A stretch of DNA of 64,000 nt, from NCBI GenBank assembly GCA_003952965.2, contig CM025855.1, positions 6,673,610 through 6,737,609 on the forward strand, read 5' to 3'. The notes under the pieces are model-generated. The model made no database searches, was not told the DNA's origin, and was given only the letters and a program-made list of their open reading frames with translations. Positions 1-12,700 of the stretch are shown here, piece by piece (the stretch's first letter is position 1; each line of letters opens with the position of its first letter). This DNA is from Morella rubra (Eukaryota; Streptophyta; Magnoliopsida; Fagales; Myricaceae). The position numbers and the translations under genes were made by a program.

Positions 1-720
1 AAATGAGGTAGATGACAAACGGTGGCGTTTAGACATTTTTCAATCTGTACAAAACAAAAAAATGTAAGGGATTTTCCGTCCGCATGGTGTTACATACCTT
101 TCACACATTATCAAAAAATACGGTTTGGACATCTCATTTAACATCCGAACACTGTGTAAAATGACTTAGTTTTATTGAATAAACGTGCGAACGCTGTCAT
201 AACCATCCGCAACAAAAATAATCCTTAAAAAAGAATTCTAATATGTGTATATATCCTAAATAAAATGACAACGTATATCTGAAAATGTCCCAACGCACAA
301 ACAAACCTGTTTGAACTGCCAAAGAAATGACATAGTTTTTGTAAAGTTTTGTGTGCACGTCTAAAACACCTTTCGCAACCAAATTTCTCTTAAGAAATTT
401 TTTTTAACATATACGTATAGATCATCAACCAAACGATAGCGTATAAGATACAAACGTCTGCACTCGAAGTAAGACGTTCGGACGTGTGGTAAAACGACAT
501 AATGTATTGAAAAGACGTGCACACACTCTAATAAGCGTTTGCAACAAAAATACTCCTAAAAAAATAAATTTTTAACTTGTGTATATATCCTTGACAAACG
601 ACAACGTACAATAGCTCAAGTCCGCACGTGACAAAGTCCGTCTGAACCTTTGTTAAAAAAACGTAGTTTAAAACATAAACATAAGTATCTTAAACTAAAC
701 GACGGTGAATAATAATGACA
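1..720. repeat. Degenerate tandem repeat, about 165-bp period
   Basis: Several diverged copies of one unit lie head to tail. Each has a GTGC-containing motif (near 184, 353 and 516), then a 'GCAACAAAAAT-A-TCCT' or 'GCAACCAAATTTCTCTTAAG' type block (near 210, 375 and 540), then 'ATATATCC' or 'ATACGTATAG', then 'ACGACAACGTA' or 'ACGATAGCGTA'. The spacing between equivalent blocks is about 165 bases. A fourth, weaker copy can be traced to about 700. No protein-coding capacity is apparent. It sits inside what looks like the subterminal zone of a CACTA-like element. Confidence 0.55.
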
Positions 721-2229
721 GCCGTCCTCACACTAAATAACGTCCGCACATTAATCCTAAAATGCAATGTTTAAAAACCTAACTAGAAACTTTAAAACTA
801 TTTGTTCGGACGGCTTCAACTGTCAAGACTGTTGTGGGGAAGTAGACCGAGTCAACTCAGCCACGGCTGACTCTCTCCCACCTCCAAAACTCCCCAAACA
901 ACCAAACAACACAAAATTATAGCCTAAACAATCCTACAACATTAGGCAATCCATATCAATACAAATATTGGCCATCAAACAAATGGTGGCCGAAAATCCT
1001 TCATGAAAATTTCTATGTAAATAACTTAAAAAAATTTTTTATGCCAAAAACCGAATAAAAACTTAAGAAACGTACCTGGATATGAAGAACAAAAGAAAAC
1101 GAAGACTGCTGGACGAGAAATGTGAATGTAGGTCTAAGAAAGGAGAGAAAATAGTGTAAACAGCGATGTAAAATGCCGTTCAAATGGCTTCTATGTTTTT
1201 TAAAATCCGTCCACATCGTTTGGATGGACTGTTCATGCCATGCAGACATTTCCGTTTTCAATGTGGACCAATCGATTCTTTCGCATAAAATTGCAAATTG
1301 TGAATGGTTAGTAAAATATTTTTGAAATGATGGCAATCGGAAGGTATGAGTCAGTGCAGACATCTATGGGTAACGTGCAACGTGGAGTACCACCAAACGT
1401 TGAGATTAAGCCATCCGCGTCTGGATGGGGGGACCCGTGTGGCCGTGCATTGTTCACCATGATTTTCTGAAATTGACGCGTGTCAATCATACGCGACTGT
1501 CCCAATCGTTCAGATGTTATGATCAGACCATGCGGATAGGGTTACAGATTTTGTGATGATTTGACCTGAGTCATTGAAGGGTGACAACGGTGTTTTGTCA
1601 CCCAAACATGTGCCCACGGCTTCACAACCGTTCAGACACTTTCAGATGCTGACGAATGTTTTAGTCATGAATATGTGACGTTTTGTCTTTTATCACCCTT
1701 GAATACCATGCAGATGTGCTTAAGGACACCTGGATGGTTTTATAGTCCCTGGCACACCTTGCATAATGAAATTTTTATTTTGACAGAGAAGGGCATGATT
1801 TGGTGACAAATTTTGTTGACACCTGAAAATTTGACACCTAAGGTCAATTTTCTTGTAATGTCAGAACCAATCAATGAGTGCCACCTGTCCACTTAAAAAT
1901 GGGGGTCCCTAAATTTTAAATCATAGTCAGCAAGTGCAATTAAGCGGTTTGACTGGAAGTGGATGGAGGGGCTTGTTTTTTATGAGAACTCGACCTTAAG
2001 AGTCTATTTGTTGAAAACGTTGGCCTTGACAGTTTATTTACAACATGGTGATACATCATAAGCCCTAGGTGCAATTATACATTAAAATAAGAGCAAATAG
2101 GAGATTCGTAAAATTGTTTTGTGTTAAGACAAAACATCGAAATTGTCACCTAAAACCTTTGCTGACATGTTTTAGGTGACAAACCTGGTGAGAAAATATT
2201 TTGACATGCAAAGTGACTTTTTTGTAGTG
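1..2229. mobile_element. One end of a probable CACTA-like DNA transposon (other end outside the window)
   Basis: The stretch ends at 2229 with TTTTTTGTAGTG, the reverse complement of the CACTACAAAAAA terminus typical of plant CACTA (En/Spm) elements. Just inside it, motifs of the type GTCACCTAAAA and TTTTAGGTGACA occur in both orientations (about 1590-2220). A second motif family, CAGATG/CGGATGG/TGGATGG preceded by CCATGC or CGTTC, recurs between 1150 and 1745. Clustered short repeats near the ends are a family trait, serving as binding sites for the element's DNA-binding protein. No transposase is visible, so this is either a non-autonomous copy or the tail of a longer one. The call rests on terminus and repeats only. 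Confidence 0.4.
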
Positions 2230-5179
2230 GTTATATTAAACACTCAAGTCTCTATTTTTCCACCTAGGAAGGATTTAAATAGCAAAGCTTGGAACAACCC
2301 TCCAAGCATGAGTAAATGAGAAATACAACTTCAAAATATTAATTGAGACTTAGAAACATAAAAGACTCTTAGGGAAATGAAAAAACTTATTGAAGATACA
2401 AAAGAAGAAGCTAAAAATAGCAATATTGTCCAAAACTCGCTAGACCTCAAAATTAGTAGCCAGCCTGACCATCTTGGAGTAATTTAACCATAACTTTGTC
2501 TCGAAAGCTCCACAATTGTACTCTATTTGATGCGTTGACCACCTTACAGAGCTTTTGAACAAGCCTTAACTCGAATACAGAATCTTCATAAATCATTCCA
2601 AACATTGATTTTAATTACGACCTTCGATGCTAGCCACACTTGTCAATTTTCAACTTTTATCTCAAAAAGGATTTATATCGAACCAAAATGGCGTTTAAAT
2701 CTTCTGGTCAAGCTTCTACTACAAGGCGTCAGGTGTTAGTTGAACATTCAACACATTATTAGACACTCTTTTTTTTTTTATCATATTTTCTTTTCTATCC
2801 TAATAGCATAACTCCATGACATGCCGATCGGTCATGATCAGAACTATATGATTCCAGTCCATCAACTCCCTCAAAAAGAAATTAAGGGATCGATCGGACC
2901 CCACTAATCATAGATTCTTACTCAAACTATACTTTCATTTCCAAAGTACTTTTATGCAATATGCCTTTATGAGTGCTTCAAAGAATTCAAATCATGATGC
3001 TACTGTTCCTTTCCAGGAAATTTGAAGGAATCTGTTATTGAGTAAAGGCGGTGCCAAATTAACCATTCCATTTCCGAGGGATTGACTGATGTATGTGGGT
3101 CTGCAAGTCAAAAGAAATATTTAAAAGTTGCATATATGTAGATGCAACACTTTCGGCTTCACCACTAGCCTAGATTCTTCCTCATGCATATCCAAGGCTA
3201 ACTAACAAGCATTTTCCGTTTTGGACCTGAAAAATTACATATAAAGAAGATTTCTTGTTCTATCAGTGGCTTATACCACTCCACCTCGCTCTCTGAGTTA
3301 TTCTTTGCTTTTTGTTATTCAAGATTTAGAGTTTTTGCCATGGTACATTTTGGGGGTTTCAAATTGCTCGAAGGGATCTTTTACTTTGAGTGGTAAGATA
3401 AATATCCTAAATTATCTTTGGAAAAGGTTATGCGCTTTTGTAAATTTTTACTTGCATTCTTAGAAATCAAACATTTGGATTACCTGGTATTCGGGGCTGG
3501 GTGAATTAATTAATGATGTTATTTCATTATTTTGCATGCAGAGTGAGAGGTTAGATGATCTGGTTCACAAATCAGTAAGTTTCAGTTATTTGCCCCCCCC
3601 CCCCTTATGTTTAGCTATGACAGCGTCCCCTGTAGGGGTTTCAGTTGGTGGAAAATAATTTGGTATGGCATTTAGTTGTGAGTTCACTGACGTTGTGTTC
3701 CTCTAGATCCTAGTGACCCTGAATATTGTTTTCCTTGATTACATACACACACTTGTTGCTGGTTCTGATGGCTGTTAGAAGCCTAGGAAAATATTGTGGT
3801 TCGTGTAAAAGATAACAAATGATCCTTACGGGGCAGTTTGTAAACCCTATGAATTTCATATCATATCAAATTATTTTTCCAAGGATTTGGTTATTTCAGC
3901 ACCTGTTTGATCTTGCTCTTTCATGTCATCTAGCGTGAATGGTATTTATTTGAAATATCTTACTTTCTCAGACCTTATAACGCAAGTGGTTTCCTTTTGT
4001 CATCCAAACTAAGGTTCTGGTCTTGAATCTTCTTACTATTATTTTTCTCTTTTCTACAATTTACACTCGCAAATTACTAAATTTAACACATTGCTCACTG
4101 AACTCCCAATATATTTCCACTGTATACGCTCTCTTCCAATTAAAATATTGATAATTTGATTTGTAATGTATCCAGATTGACAAAATAAAGATATAAATTA
4201 CAAAACAAAACAAAAAAAGTTTAAAAGTTTAAAGTGTAACTTCATCGTATAATTAAATTATTATACTTATCAGAAACCATCTTCACCCCTAAAGAGAAGC
4301 AGCTCCAAAAACCCTTACATGCATCATTCTGATGCAATTACGTGATGCCACCCTCCGAAGATGGCAATGACGCAAGAGGGCTCTTCGTCACTTCTTAAGA
4401 CTCGGATAACGTAAGCAGAAATGGCATCTAATCACAAGCTATCTGCCACTCATCAACGTGGGTTCTCGATGCTTTCCTAATAATTGCATAAAAGCTGCAT
4501 CATTCAGGTAACTCATGAAGTGATCCAACCGGCCAATTAGCCAGATCGAATAATTTGTCCATTAATGTGGGATACCATAAATTGAAAAAAAAAAAAAGTA
4601 GTGAACAAGGAATAATACAATAGAAATTAACAAGGAATAATACAATACAAAAAACACGACATGATACATGTACATGCATCCACTTTACTACTTCACTGTT
4701 TGATCTCTTCCTTTTGACGCTTTAGCCAAACCCAATTATTCCGTTCTATCCACCATGCATCATCTGCGAATAATGTCTTTGGCAGATATATCGCGTTTTT
4801 GTGCCAAAGCTCGTACGTATGTGCGCATGAGGAAAAGGCAAAAGGGACGTAGCTTTTAAGGATTGGTCCAGGATTAGATTCTCGTTGAAGTGGGGTGTTT
4901 AATTGTTCAACCTTCAATGATTCGGAAGACTAGCTCTCAAAACATTTGGACTGGGAAATTAATTAAAACAAGTATTTATTTTTTTAAGTGCAAATTAAAT
5001 TATCACACTTTTCTCATTATCCCTAAACTATCACTCGTTGCAACTTAGTTAGTAAATTATGTCATTGTTGAGGTTCTATCCCTCAACAAATTTGAGGCCT
5101 CAATTTGAATGGAATCCTTTCCATGGCCCTCAATACACGTTAAAAGACCGTTTTGCTCCCATAAAATGAGAAGAAAATA
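2230..5179. other. Non-genic stretch, no gene supported
   Basis: AT-rich DNA with a run of 13 C at about 3593-3605 and several short A or T homopolymers. Short open frames here (for example about 3266-3463 and 4693-4917) have no recognisable domain and look like chance. A 33-base segment at about 3542-3574 flanked by TTGCATGCAG and GTAAGT has splice-like borders, but no gene can be built around it. Confidence 0.5.
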
Positions 5180-5506
5180 AAACTCAAGCTACTTGCAGAC
5201 CCTCAACAAACGTTTTGAAGACTTCATCATTTTCGTTCAAATCCGATTTACACGTGAGAAATCTAGAGGTGAATGAAAACCTGCAACTCATATTGCATGA
5301 GGGAGCACGATTTTATCAATTTCAGTAAGAAGAGCAAGAAGAAGGAGGTTGAAGAAACAAAAGGCTGCGTACCCTGTGAATCGGGTTTCCTATGTGTGCC
5401 CTCAGCTTCTCTTGCACAGACTAGAATTCTTGCGTGGGAATCGAATCTGAACGAAAATGATGAAGGCTTCAAACGTGTGTTGAGGGTCTTCGGGTAGCTT
5501 GCGTTT
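5180..5506. mobile_element. Fold-back element / MITE of about 327 bp
   Basis: An imperfect inverted repeat of about 86 bases joins 5180-5266 to 5421-5506. Both arms contain the motif CTTCATCATTTTCGTTCA and the phrase GACCCTCAACA-ACGTTT when read inwards. The spacer is about 154 bases. Long terminal inverted repeats, small size and lack of coding capacity fit a non-autonomous DNA transposon (Mutator-like or another foldback type). The target duplication is not clear, so the superfamily is left open. It lies about 320 bases upstream of the EF-hand gene's TATA box. Confidence 0.6.
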
Positions 5507-5824
5507 ATATGTATATATAAACATGTTGCTTCTCTCTTAACAATTTGATAGAAATTAATGCATGTAACTAATATTTGTAAATCAGAAATGTGTACTCCTG
5601 CAGTATATATCAAATATAGTGGCTGGAATCGTGGATTTGAGGATCTATCAACTTGTGATTATTTATTGATTCCCCGGCCGCTATTTATTTCTCTTGTATA
5701 TATATACTTATAATTAATACTCGCATTTTAGAATAAAGACGTACACTTGCTACAAATTAAGATACCCGTATAACGACGTAGAATAAAGTGATGAGTAAGC
5801 TGTAACAGTACCCAGATCTCTAGC

Positions 5825-5832
5825 TATATAAA
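5825..5832 (+). promoter_or_regulatory. TATA box of the EF-hand gene
   Basis: TATATAAA lies 133 bases upstream of the chosen start codon at 5958. Transcription would be expected to begin around 5855-5865, giving a leader of about 95-100 bases. The assignment rests on the consensus match and the spacing to the only clear downstream gene. Confidence 0.5.
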
Positions 5833-5957
5833 TCATTGCGACTCCCTAAGCTCATTTATGAGGTGCAGACGACCAGAGTGAGTTGAGGACAAGTCATTGT
5901 TGAAGCCTGTGCCAAAGTCTCCAACATATATGTCGAGGATTGAGCTATCGACGAAAA

Positions 5958-6233
5958 ATGATCACCCAAATCCGTCCGGCCGTTACCTATACTAGGGATG
6001 ATCTAGTAGGTGTTTTCAACCGTCACGACAAAAATAAAGATGGAAGGCTGTCAATAAGCGAGCTGAAGGAGGCATTCGAACAGATTGGATCGAGGTGGCC
6101 TCTGATGAGAGCTTTTCTGGAACTCCTCCATGCTGATGAGAACCACAATGGGTTCATTGACAAAGAGGAGTTTGAAAAGTTTATCGATCATGTCCTGAAA
6201 AACTTTGGAAAAAAAGAGAAGACTATGTCCTGA
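5958..6233 (+). CDS. Small two-EF-hand calcium-binding protein (calmodulin-like/polcalcin type)
   Basis: An intronless frame of 91 codons encodes a small acidic protein with two EF-hands. Loop 1 is DKNKDGRLSISE and loop 2 is DENHNGFIDKEE. Both have Asp at position 1, Gly at 6, a hydrophobic residue at 8 and Glu at 12, so both should bind calcium. The segment before loop 1 (TYTRDDLVGVFNRHD) is the entering helix, and the tail is lysine-rich. Plants carry families of 80-100-residue two-hand sensors of this shape; such proteins are soluble and relay calcium signals. The ATG at 5958 is the first in frame. An earlier ATG at 5930 is out of frame and gives a 21-codon upstream frame overlapping the start. 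A TATA box lies at 5825. The exact partner or pathway cannot be read from the sequence. Confidence 0.85.
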   Translation: MITQIRPAVTYTRDDLVGVFNRHDKNKDGRLSISELKEAFEQIGSRWPLMRAFLELLHADENHNGFIDKEEFEKFIDHVLKNFGKKEKTMS

Positions 6234-7019
6234 AAAACAATTACTGTCGGTGAAATATTAATGTTCTCTTTGTAATATATGTTGCCGACAAGTTAATTCT
6301 CTGCTAAAAGCTAAATATGTGAGCGTAGGTGTCCTTTTATTTTCTTCTTTTGTTTCTTTTGTGTCGGGGCATGTCTGTGAGCCTATTTGTAAGTCAATCT
6401 TTTCGATCGCCGCTGTTTATGTGTGATGTAATGAAGGCTGCTGGAAACCAGTGATCCTGTTCACTTGGTGGCCGGCCCCTTTATCGAAATATATTATATA
6501 TACACACACGTATATGCAGCTGTCTTAGGGGATCAAAAACAAAAAACAGAAAATCTCTCAGAATCTCCGACCAAAAAGATGACCATAAGAATTGTATAAA
6601 CACTTCGTGGGATGGCCTAAAGGCTATATATATGGCGTAGAGCCAAACAGCAGTACCTCGGGTTCGTCCAAAAAAGCAGAGCCACATGAACCACGTTTAC
6701 TAAAGCAACATATATAGATAGAAGAAGCAGCCTCCTGTGGATTCTGATTCGCCCACATCCAAATTAATCCACTCGAGCTTGCCGCATCTGGCACCCATCA
6801 ACTATACCCACATAACATATATAGAATTCGATCGGCAACAGAATATCAATAATTATTTAGTGAGGTGCAGTTTTATATTATTACCTACTGTTCCCTGTTC
6901 AACATTTAGACGCTTTGGATCGAAGATCACACAAAGTCGTATATTCCATTCAAGAAGGATGCATAAGAGGTATATTATTGGCATGTCTTTTAGCCACGTT
7001 CACGTGGGTGATTAGATTT
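6234..7019. other. 3' flank of the EF-hand gene and intergenic DNA
   Basis: The first 200 or so bases are T-rich and probably include the 3' untranslated region (AATATTAATG and TGTAATGAAG are possible but weak polyadenylation contexts). The rest is AT-rich with short TA runs. No gene is seen before the CACTA terminus at 7020. Confidence 0.4.
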
Positions 7020-7035
7020 CACTACAAAAAAACAG

Positions 7036-7336
7036 GTCTACAACGGCGGTCACCAAAACCGCTGCTATATACCCTATATACTGGCGGTTTAATTTCAAAC
7101 GCGACCAAACATAACCTATAGCGCGGTCTCTGTAGCGGCGGTCACAAACTCCGCTATAAATCAAGCGTCAGCAGCGGTTGATATAGCGGCGGTCATTGAC
7201 CGCCGCTATTACACCTATGGCAGCGGTTTCTATAGCGCGGTCATGACTGCGCTATAGATGACATGTAGCGGCGGTTTTATTAAAACCACAGCTAAGTAAG
7301 TCTATAGCGGCGGTCAATGACCGCCGCTATAGACTT
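7036..7336. repeat. Left subterminal palindrome array of the CACTA element
   Basis: About eight units of a short motif (AGCGGCGGTCA or its reverse complement, with variants such as AGCGGTTT) are spaced by TATA-rich linkers. Several pairs face each other to form perfect small palindromes, for example near 7180-7208 and 7305-7333. In En/Spm such repeats bind the element's TnpA-like protein and bring the ends together. The GC-rich units contrast sharply with the AT-rich linkers and with the flanking genome. Confidence 0.85.
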
Positions 7337-7344
7337 AATGAAAC

Positions 7345-7800
7345 GTGTGTTTTGGTATTTTTTTCCCCTCAATCCCCCCCTTTCTTCTTTCCCCCCTTCG
7401 TGATTTCAATATCCCCCCCTCCCCATTCACCATTTCAACAGCCCCTCCTGCCCCCCCAAATCACCACCGCTGGAAATCCCCTCCCCCCGCGCCCCCTCTC
7501 TCCACCAATCACCCCCCCCTCACCTTCTTGAATTATACCCCTTTGTGTGATTTCATCCCTCTAAATGTTGAACAGGACCGAGAATAAGCACACTCACCTC
7601 ACTAAATAATTCACGATTTCCCCCCGCCCTCTGATATATGTGTCCGGTATTTCAGCCCATCCCTCTGAGCTTAGCCCCTCTTCCCCCGCCCTCCTATAGT
7701 TTCAGCTCTCTCCTGCCCCCTCCGCAATTTTAGCGCCCCCCACCTCCCATTCGTATTTCAAATCTCCTCCCCCTTTTAATTTCAGTGAATTTCAACTCCC
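7345..7800 (+). other. C/CT-rich tract in the CACTA leader
   Basis: This is an unusually pyrimidine-rich plus strand with many runs of five to seven C, lying just after the subterminal array and before the AT-rich repeat region. An 80-codon proline-rich frame across it is a by-product of composition, not a gene. It is probably the untranslated leader of the transposase transcript. Confidence 0.4.
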
Positions 7801-8039
7801 TCCATTCGAAATTCACGAAATAATTCAACTGTGTTGGTTTTGCATTGCTGTTCAGGTCAGTGACTTAGACTCAATGTATATTTTCGTATTTTATAAAATA
7901 TGAATGAAATTAATTATATGGAGATTGGAGGTCAGGGCTTATGAATTGGATTATTGGGTTCTGTGTGTTGGAGATTGATTTTGTTGGAGATTGGAGATTG
8001 GTTTTGTTGGAGTGTTGGCTAAAGAATTGGTTGTTGACT

Positions 8040-9135
8040 TGTTGTATTATACTATTATATGAATTGGTTGTTGAAAATATATGAATTTTTTATGAGAAAT
8101 AGTAATTGGAATGTATGCTGGAAATATATGAATTGGAATGTATGAATTTATTCCTGAAAATATATGAATTGGTTTGTATGAATTTATGTATTTAAAATAT
8201 ATGAATTGGTGTTGAATTTATTCCTGAAAATTATGTTGGTTTGCTGAAAATATATCTTTTTGTATGAATTATATATGAATTGGAATGTATGAATTTATTC
8301 CTGAAAATATATGCATTGGTTTGTATGAATTGTTGCTGAAAATATGCTCAAAATATATAAATTGGAATGTATGAATTTATTCCTGAAAATATATGTATGA
8401 ACTGGAAAAATAAAAATATGAAATTGAAAAGTATGAATTCTGATTTGAATTGAAATGTATGAATTGCAAATATATGAATTGAAATGAATTCCTGAAAATA
8501 TAAATATTGGTTAATATGGTTTTGTATGAATATGAAAAATAATTTAAGAAAATATGTATGAATTTTTTCCTGAAAAATATATATGAATTGGTTTGTATGA
8601 ATTGGTTGCTAAATATATGAATTGGAATGTAAATTTATTCCTGAACTGAAAAATATGAATTGAAATGTATGAATTGGTTGCTGAAATATATGAATTGGAA
8701 TGTATGAATTTATTCTTGAAAATATATGAATTGGTTTATATGAATTGGTTGTTGAAAAATATCTGACGAAATTGCTTATATACAAAATGTCTTTTAAATT
8801 TATTCCATTACATTCCTGAAAATATATCTTGTATATTAATTGAGTCTGAAAAGCTGGTGAAAATGAATACTGAAAAATATGAATTAATGTATGAATTTAT
8901 TGCTGAAAGTACAAAATTGGTTTGAATTGGTGCTGAAAATATGAATTCTGAAATTTATTGCTGAAAGAATTCTGAAAATAATCTTTTGTTGCTGAAAGAA
9001 TGAATGTACAATTGCTGCTGAAAAATATGAATTGGAAAGTATGAATTTATTCGTGAAAATTATAATTGTTTGTATGAATCTGAAAATATGAAAAATAGTC
9101 TGGAAATGAATAAAAATATGAATTGAATATGAATT
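8040..9135. repeat. Degenerate AT-rich tandem repeat in the CACTA 5' intron/leader
   Basis: Variants of two short phrases, ATGAATTGGAATGT and GAATTTATTCCTGAAAATAT, alternate for about 1.1 kb with irregular period (roughly 30-45 bases). Stops occur in all frames. The array lies between the element's C-rich leader and the first coding exon at 9737, so it would be leader or intron sequence of the transposase transcript. Its period and variability suggest repeated slippage. Confidence 0.7.
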
Positions 9136-9736
9136 TATTGATGTCCAAAAAGTCCGTGTTTTTACTATTTTTTTTGGACCATGTATCTTTATTAAAAATC
9201 TATTTTCCAAATTCTTTCACAGTTGAACTCAATAGTCTCAACTACAGTGGTTTTCATAACTGTGATTGAGGGACACTAGGTGACTTGCCGATAACATATT
9301 ACTCTTTCACAGGTTAGTGGTATTTTGAATATCTTCATCAATTACTATTGTTTTTCTTTTTTCCTTTTTTTTTTTAGAGATTAGAGTTTGTGGATTTTAT
9401 TGGAAGGCAGACAGGATAGCTAACTATTGTTGGAGATGTTGGTGTTTGTGGTTTTGTTGAAAGGCGGAGGGTAGGGCTAACTTTTATTTATTGTTGGTTC
9501 TGTGGAGTTAATTGAGATGTTGGTGTTTGTGGTTTTGTTTGTGCAGTTCCTTATATTTGTTGTTGGTTCTGTGGAGTTTATTGGAGATTGGAGGGGTAAT
9601 TGTTATATGATGTTCGTTATGTGTTTGTTTTATTAATTTATGTTAGTTTTATTGAAAATCTTGATAAAATGTGAAAAACATTAAATCTTATGCATAATCT
9701 TTTTTGTTCCATTTCATATAGTTATTATTGTCGCTC

Positions 9737-12700
9737 ATGGACAAGAGTTGGATGAAAAAGAAACGCGGGACAAGTGAATATGTGTTGGGAGTCAATGAGT
9801 TTCTGGGTTTTGCATCTAAGAGTATGGGTAGTGATGAGAGAATTTGTTGCCTTGTGTAAAGTGCGTCAATTAGAAGAGGTATAACATCAATACGGTACAT
9901 GATCATTTGGTCCAATATGGGATGTCTCCGGGTTACGATTATTGGTTTGCGCATGGTGAATTGCGAGATAGGGCAGCATCTAGTCATCCTTCTATTTCTG
10001 TTGCAGATAATGAAATGTGTGAACCCTCATCTGGGATGCATGAACTATTACACGAGTATTTCCATTAGTACCGGAAACACAATCCATAATGTACAAGAAC
10101 AAAGAGATCCACTTCCTACTAAAAATACTGCAAAGTTTTATGACATGCTTAAAGATACAGACGAACCTTTGTATGAAGGGTGCATAAAATTTAGTAAGTT
10201 AACTGCTGTTGTACAGTTATACATTTGAAGTGCATGAGAGGATGGAGTAATACCTCTTTTACGTGGTTACTCCAAACACTAGGTGATATGCTCCCTACAG
10301 GTGCAAAATTACCGAAGGATACTTTATGAAGCTAAAAAATACATGAAAGGGTTAGGACTTGGATATGAAAAATCCTGTTTGTCCAAACGGTTGTATGTTG
10401 TTTTGGAATGAGAATGAAAAATTAGAAGTTTGTTCAAAGTGTGAAGCATCAAAATGGAAGGGCAATGGGGAGGGAAATATTTTCTCACGAATGAAGGTGG
10501 ATCATCTAAGAGATCAAGAAAAAACCGATGAAAGTTTTGCGGTGGTTTCCTTTAAAGCACCGCTTGTAGAGATTATTCATGTCCTCAAAAATTGCTTCTT
10601 ATATGAAATGGCATCACGATGGATGTGCAAATGATGGGTTGTTAAGGCATCCGGCCGATGGTCAAGCTTGGAAGGCATTTGATGCACATTATGCTGATTT
10701 TGCTTCTGATCCTCTAATGTTAGGCTTGGGTTAGCAGCGGATGGGTTTAATCCTTTTGGGAACATGAGCACTAGTCATAGCACATGGCCAATGATATTAG
10801 TACCATAAAACTTGCCTCCTTGGATGTGCATAAACGTTCATCTTTAATGTTGTCATTACTTATTCCTGGACCGAAATCTCCTTCTTTCAAGATAGATGTA
10901 TATCTAGAACCATTGATATTAGAGTTAAAAGAGTTGTGGGATGTTGGATTAGATACTTATGACATTGCTACGAAAGATATGTTTAAGATGCGTGCGGCAT
11001 TGATGTGGACAATTAACGATTTTCCTGCATATGGTGACCTCTCTGGATGGAGTACAAAGGGACGTCTTGCATGTCCATGTTGTATGTATCAGACTTGGTC
11101 ACGGTGGTTGGATAATGGTAGAAAATTTTGCTACTGGGGCATAGACGGTTCTTACCATTAAATCATAGGTGGAGAAGAGATCAAAGATCATTGACGGTAC
11201 TTATGAAATGACTCCACCACCCTATTTTATGACCGGTGATGACATTTTCAGGGAATTACAGGGTACTTTACATTTTGAGTCAAGTGTATGGAAGAAGCAA
11301 AATATTTTCTTCACATTGCCTTATTGGAAGGATAACATGTTACGCCATAATCTAGATGTCATGCATATAGAGAAAAACGTAACGGACAATATCATTGGTA
11401 CATTGTTAGATGTGGACGGGAAGACAAAAGATAACTATAAGGCACGTCTTGACTTACAAAGCATGGGAATAAGACATGATCTCCATCCAAAGATCACTGA
11501 TGCAGGAAAGGTTCATTTGCCTGGTGCTTGCTACTCAATGACTCGCGAAGAGAAAAAATGCTTTCTAAAAGTGATAAAGAATGCGAAATTTCCGGATGGT
11601 TTTGCTTCGAACATATCACGTTGTGTCAAGCTTCAACAACGTAATATCATAGGTTTGAAGAGTCATGACTGTCACATCTTGATGCAGCATTTGATGCCTA
11701 TTGCAATACGAAGATCATTGCCAAGCATGGTTTGTTCTCCTTTGATCTCATTGGCATGTTTCTTTAGAGAAATTTGTTCCAAAACATTACGGATAGAGGA
11801 CTTAGATCGACTTGAGGCTCAAATCCATATAACATTGTGTCAACTTGAAAGGATATTTCCGCCTGCATTTTTTACTGTTATGGTGCACTTGGTCGTACAT
11901 CTAGTTGCAGAATGTAAGATGGGTGGACCGGTTCAACTTCGGTGGATGTATCCTATTGAAAGGTAATATTTATAGAATATGTTACATCGTTTCTTTGCAC
12001 GTGTTATTTAATAAAGTGTAATATTGTTGGTGTAGGTGCATGCATTGTTTCAAATCTTATGTTCGCAACACGGCCGCACCTGAAGGCTCTATTGCTGAAG
12101 GATATATAGCAGATGAATGCCTAACATTTTGTTCAAGATATTTAGAATCAGTCCCAACGATCTTTAATAGATCACCAAGAAATGTAGACGATACTATGGG
12201 AGGAATCTCATTTGTTCGTCTTGATATGAAAACATGCATGCAAGCTCATCGATATATCCTTTTTAATTGCGATGAGTTAATCCAAATTCGCACGTAAGTG
12301 ATGTTAGACTTATAACTCTTTCATTAAGATGTTTTGCTCATGTGAAATTAATTTTTTAGTTTTGTCGATGTGTAGAATGCATAAGGATCGATTGAAGGCA
12401 AGAAACCGTAGTAGTCGACCACCAGATTATGTCATCGATAAGATGCATAGGGATGAATTTTGTGACTGGTTTCGAAACTATGTATGTGTTATGTTTAAAA
12501 TGTTTTTCATTGCTTAGTTCAAACTTATAAATAGTGTTAATGTTGAGTTGATTTTCCGAAAAAATAGATACAAAATATGGACGATGAATGGAAGCATGAA
12601 CTTCCAAATAGGTTCGATGGCTTGCTAAAGGTCCAAACCCCGAAGCTAGATCATTCAGCAGATATGTATATAATGGTATGAAATTTCGAGCAAAAGACAA

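Noticed and set aside
3266-3576. A possible small gene: open frame at 3266-3463, donor-like GTAAGA near 3391, and an exon-like segment at about 3542-3574 with splice-like borders.
   Set aside because: Joining the segments gives stops, no domain is recognisable and no further exons follow.
4693-4917. Minus-strand open frame with LFADDAWW, resembling a reverse transcriptase catalytic box.
   Set aside because: The surrounding sequence has no other reverse transcriptase motif and the frame is short. Treated as chance.
7345-7587. Proline-rich 80-codon frame.
   Set aside because: It follows from the C-rich composition and lies in the CACTA leader; no domain and no homologous pattern.
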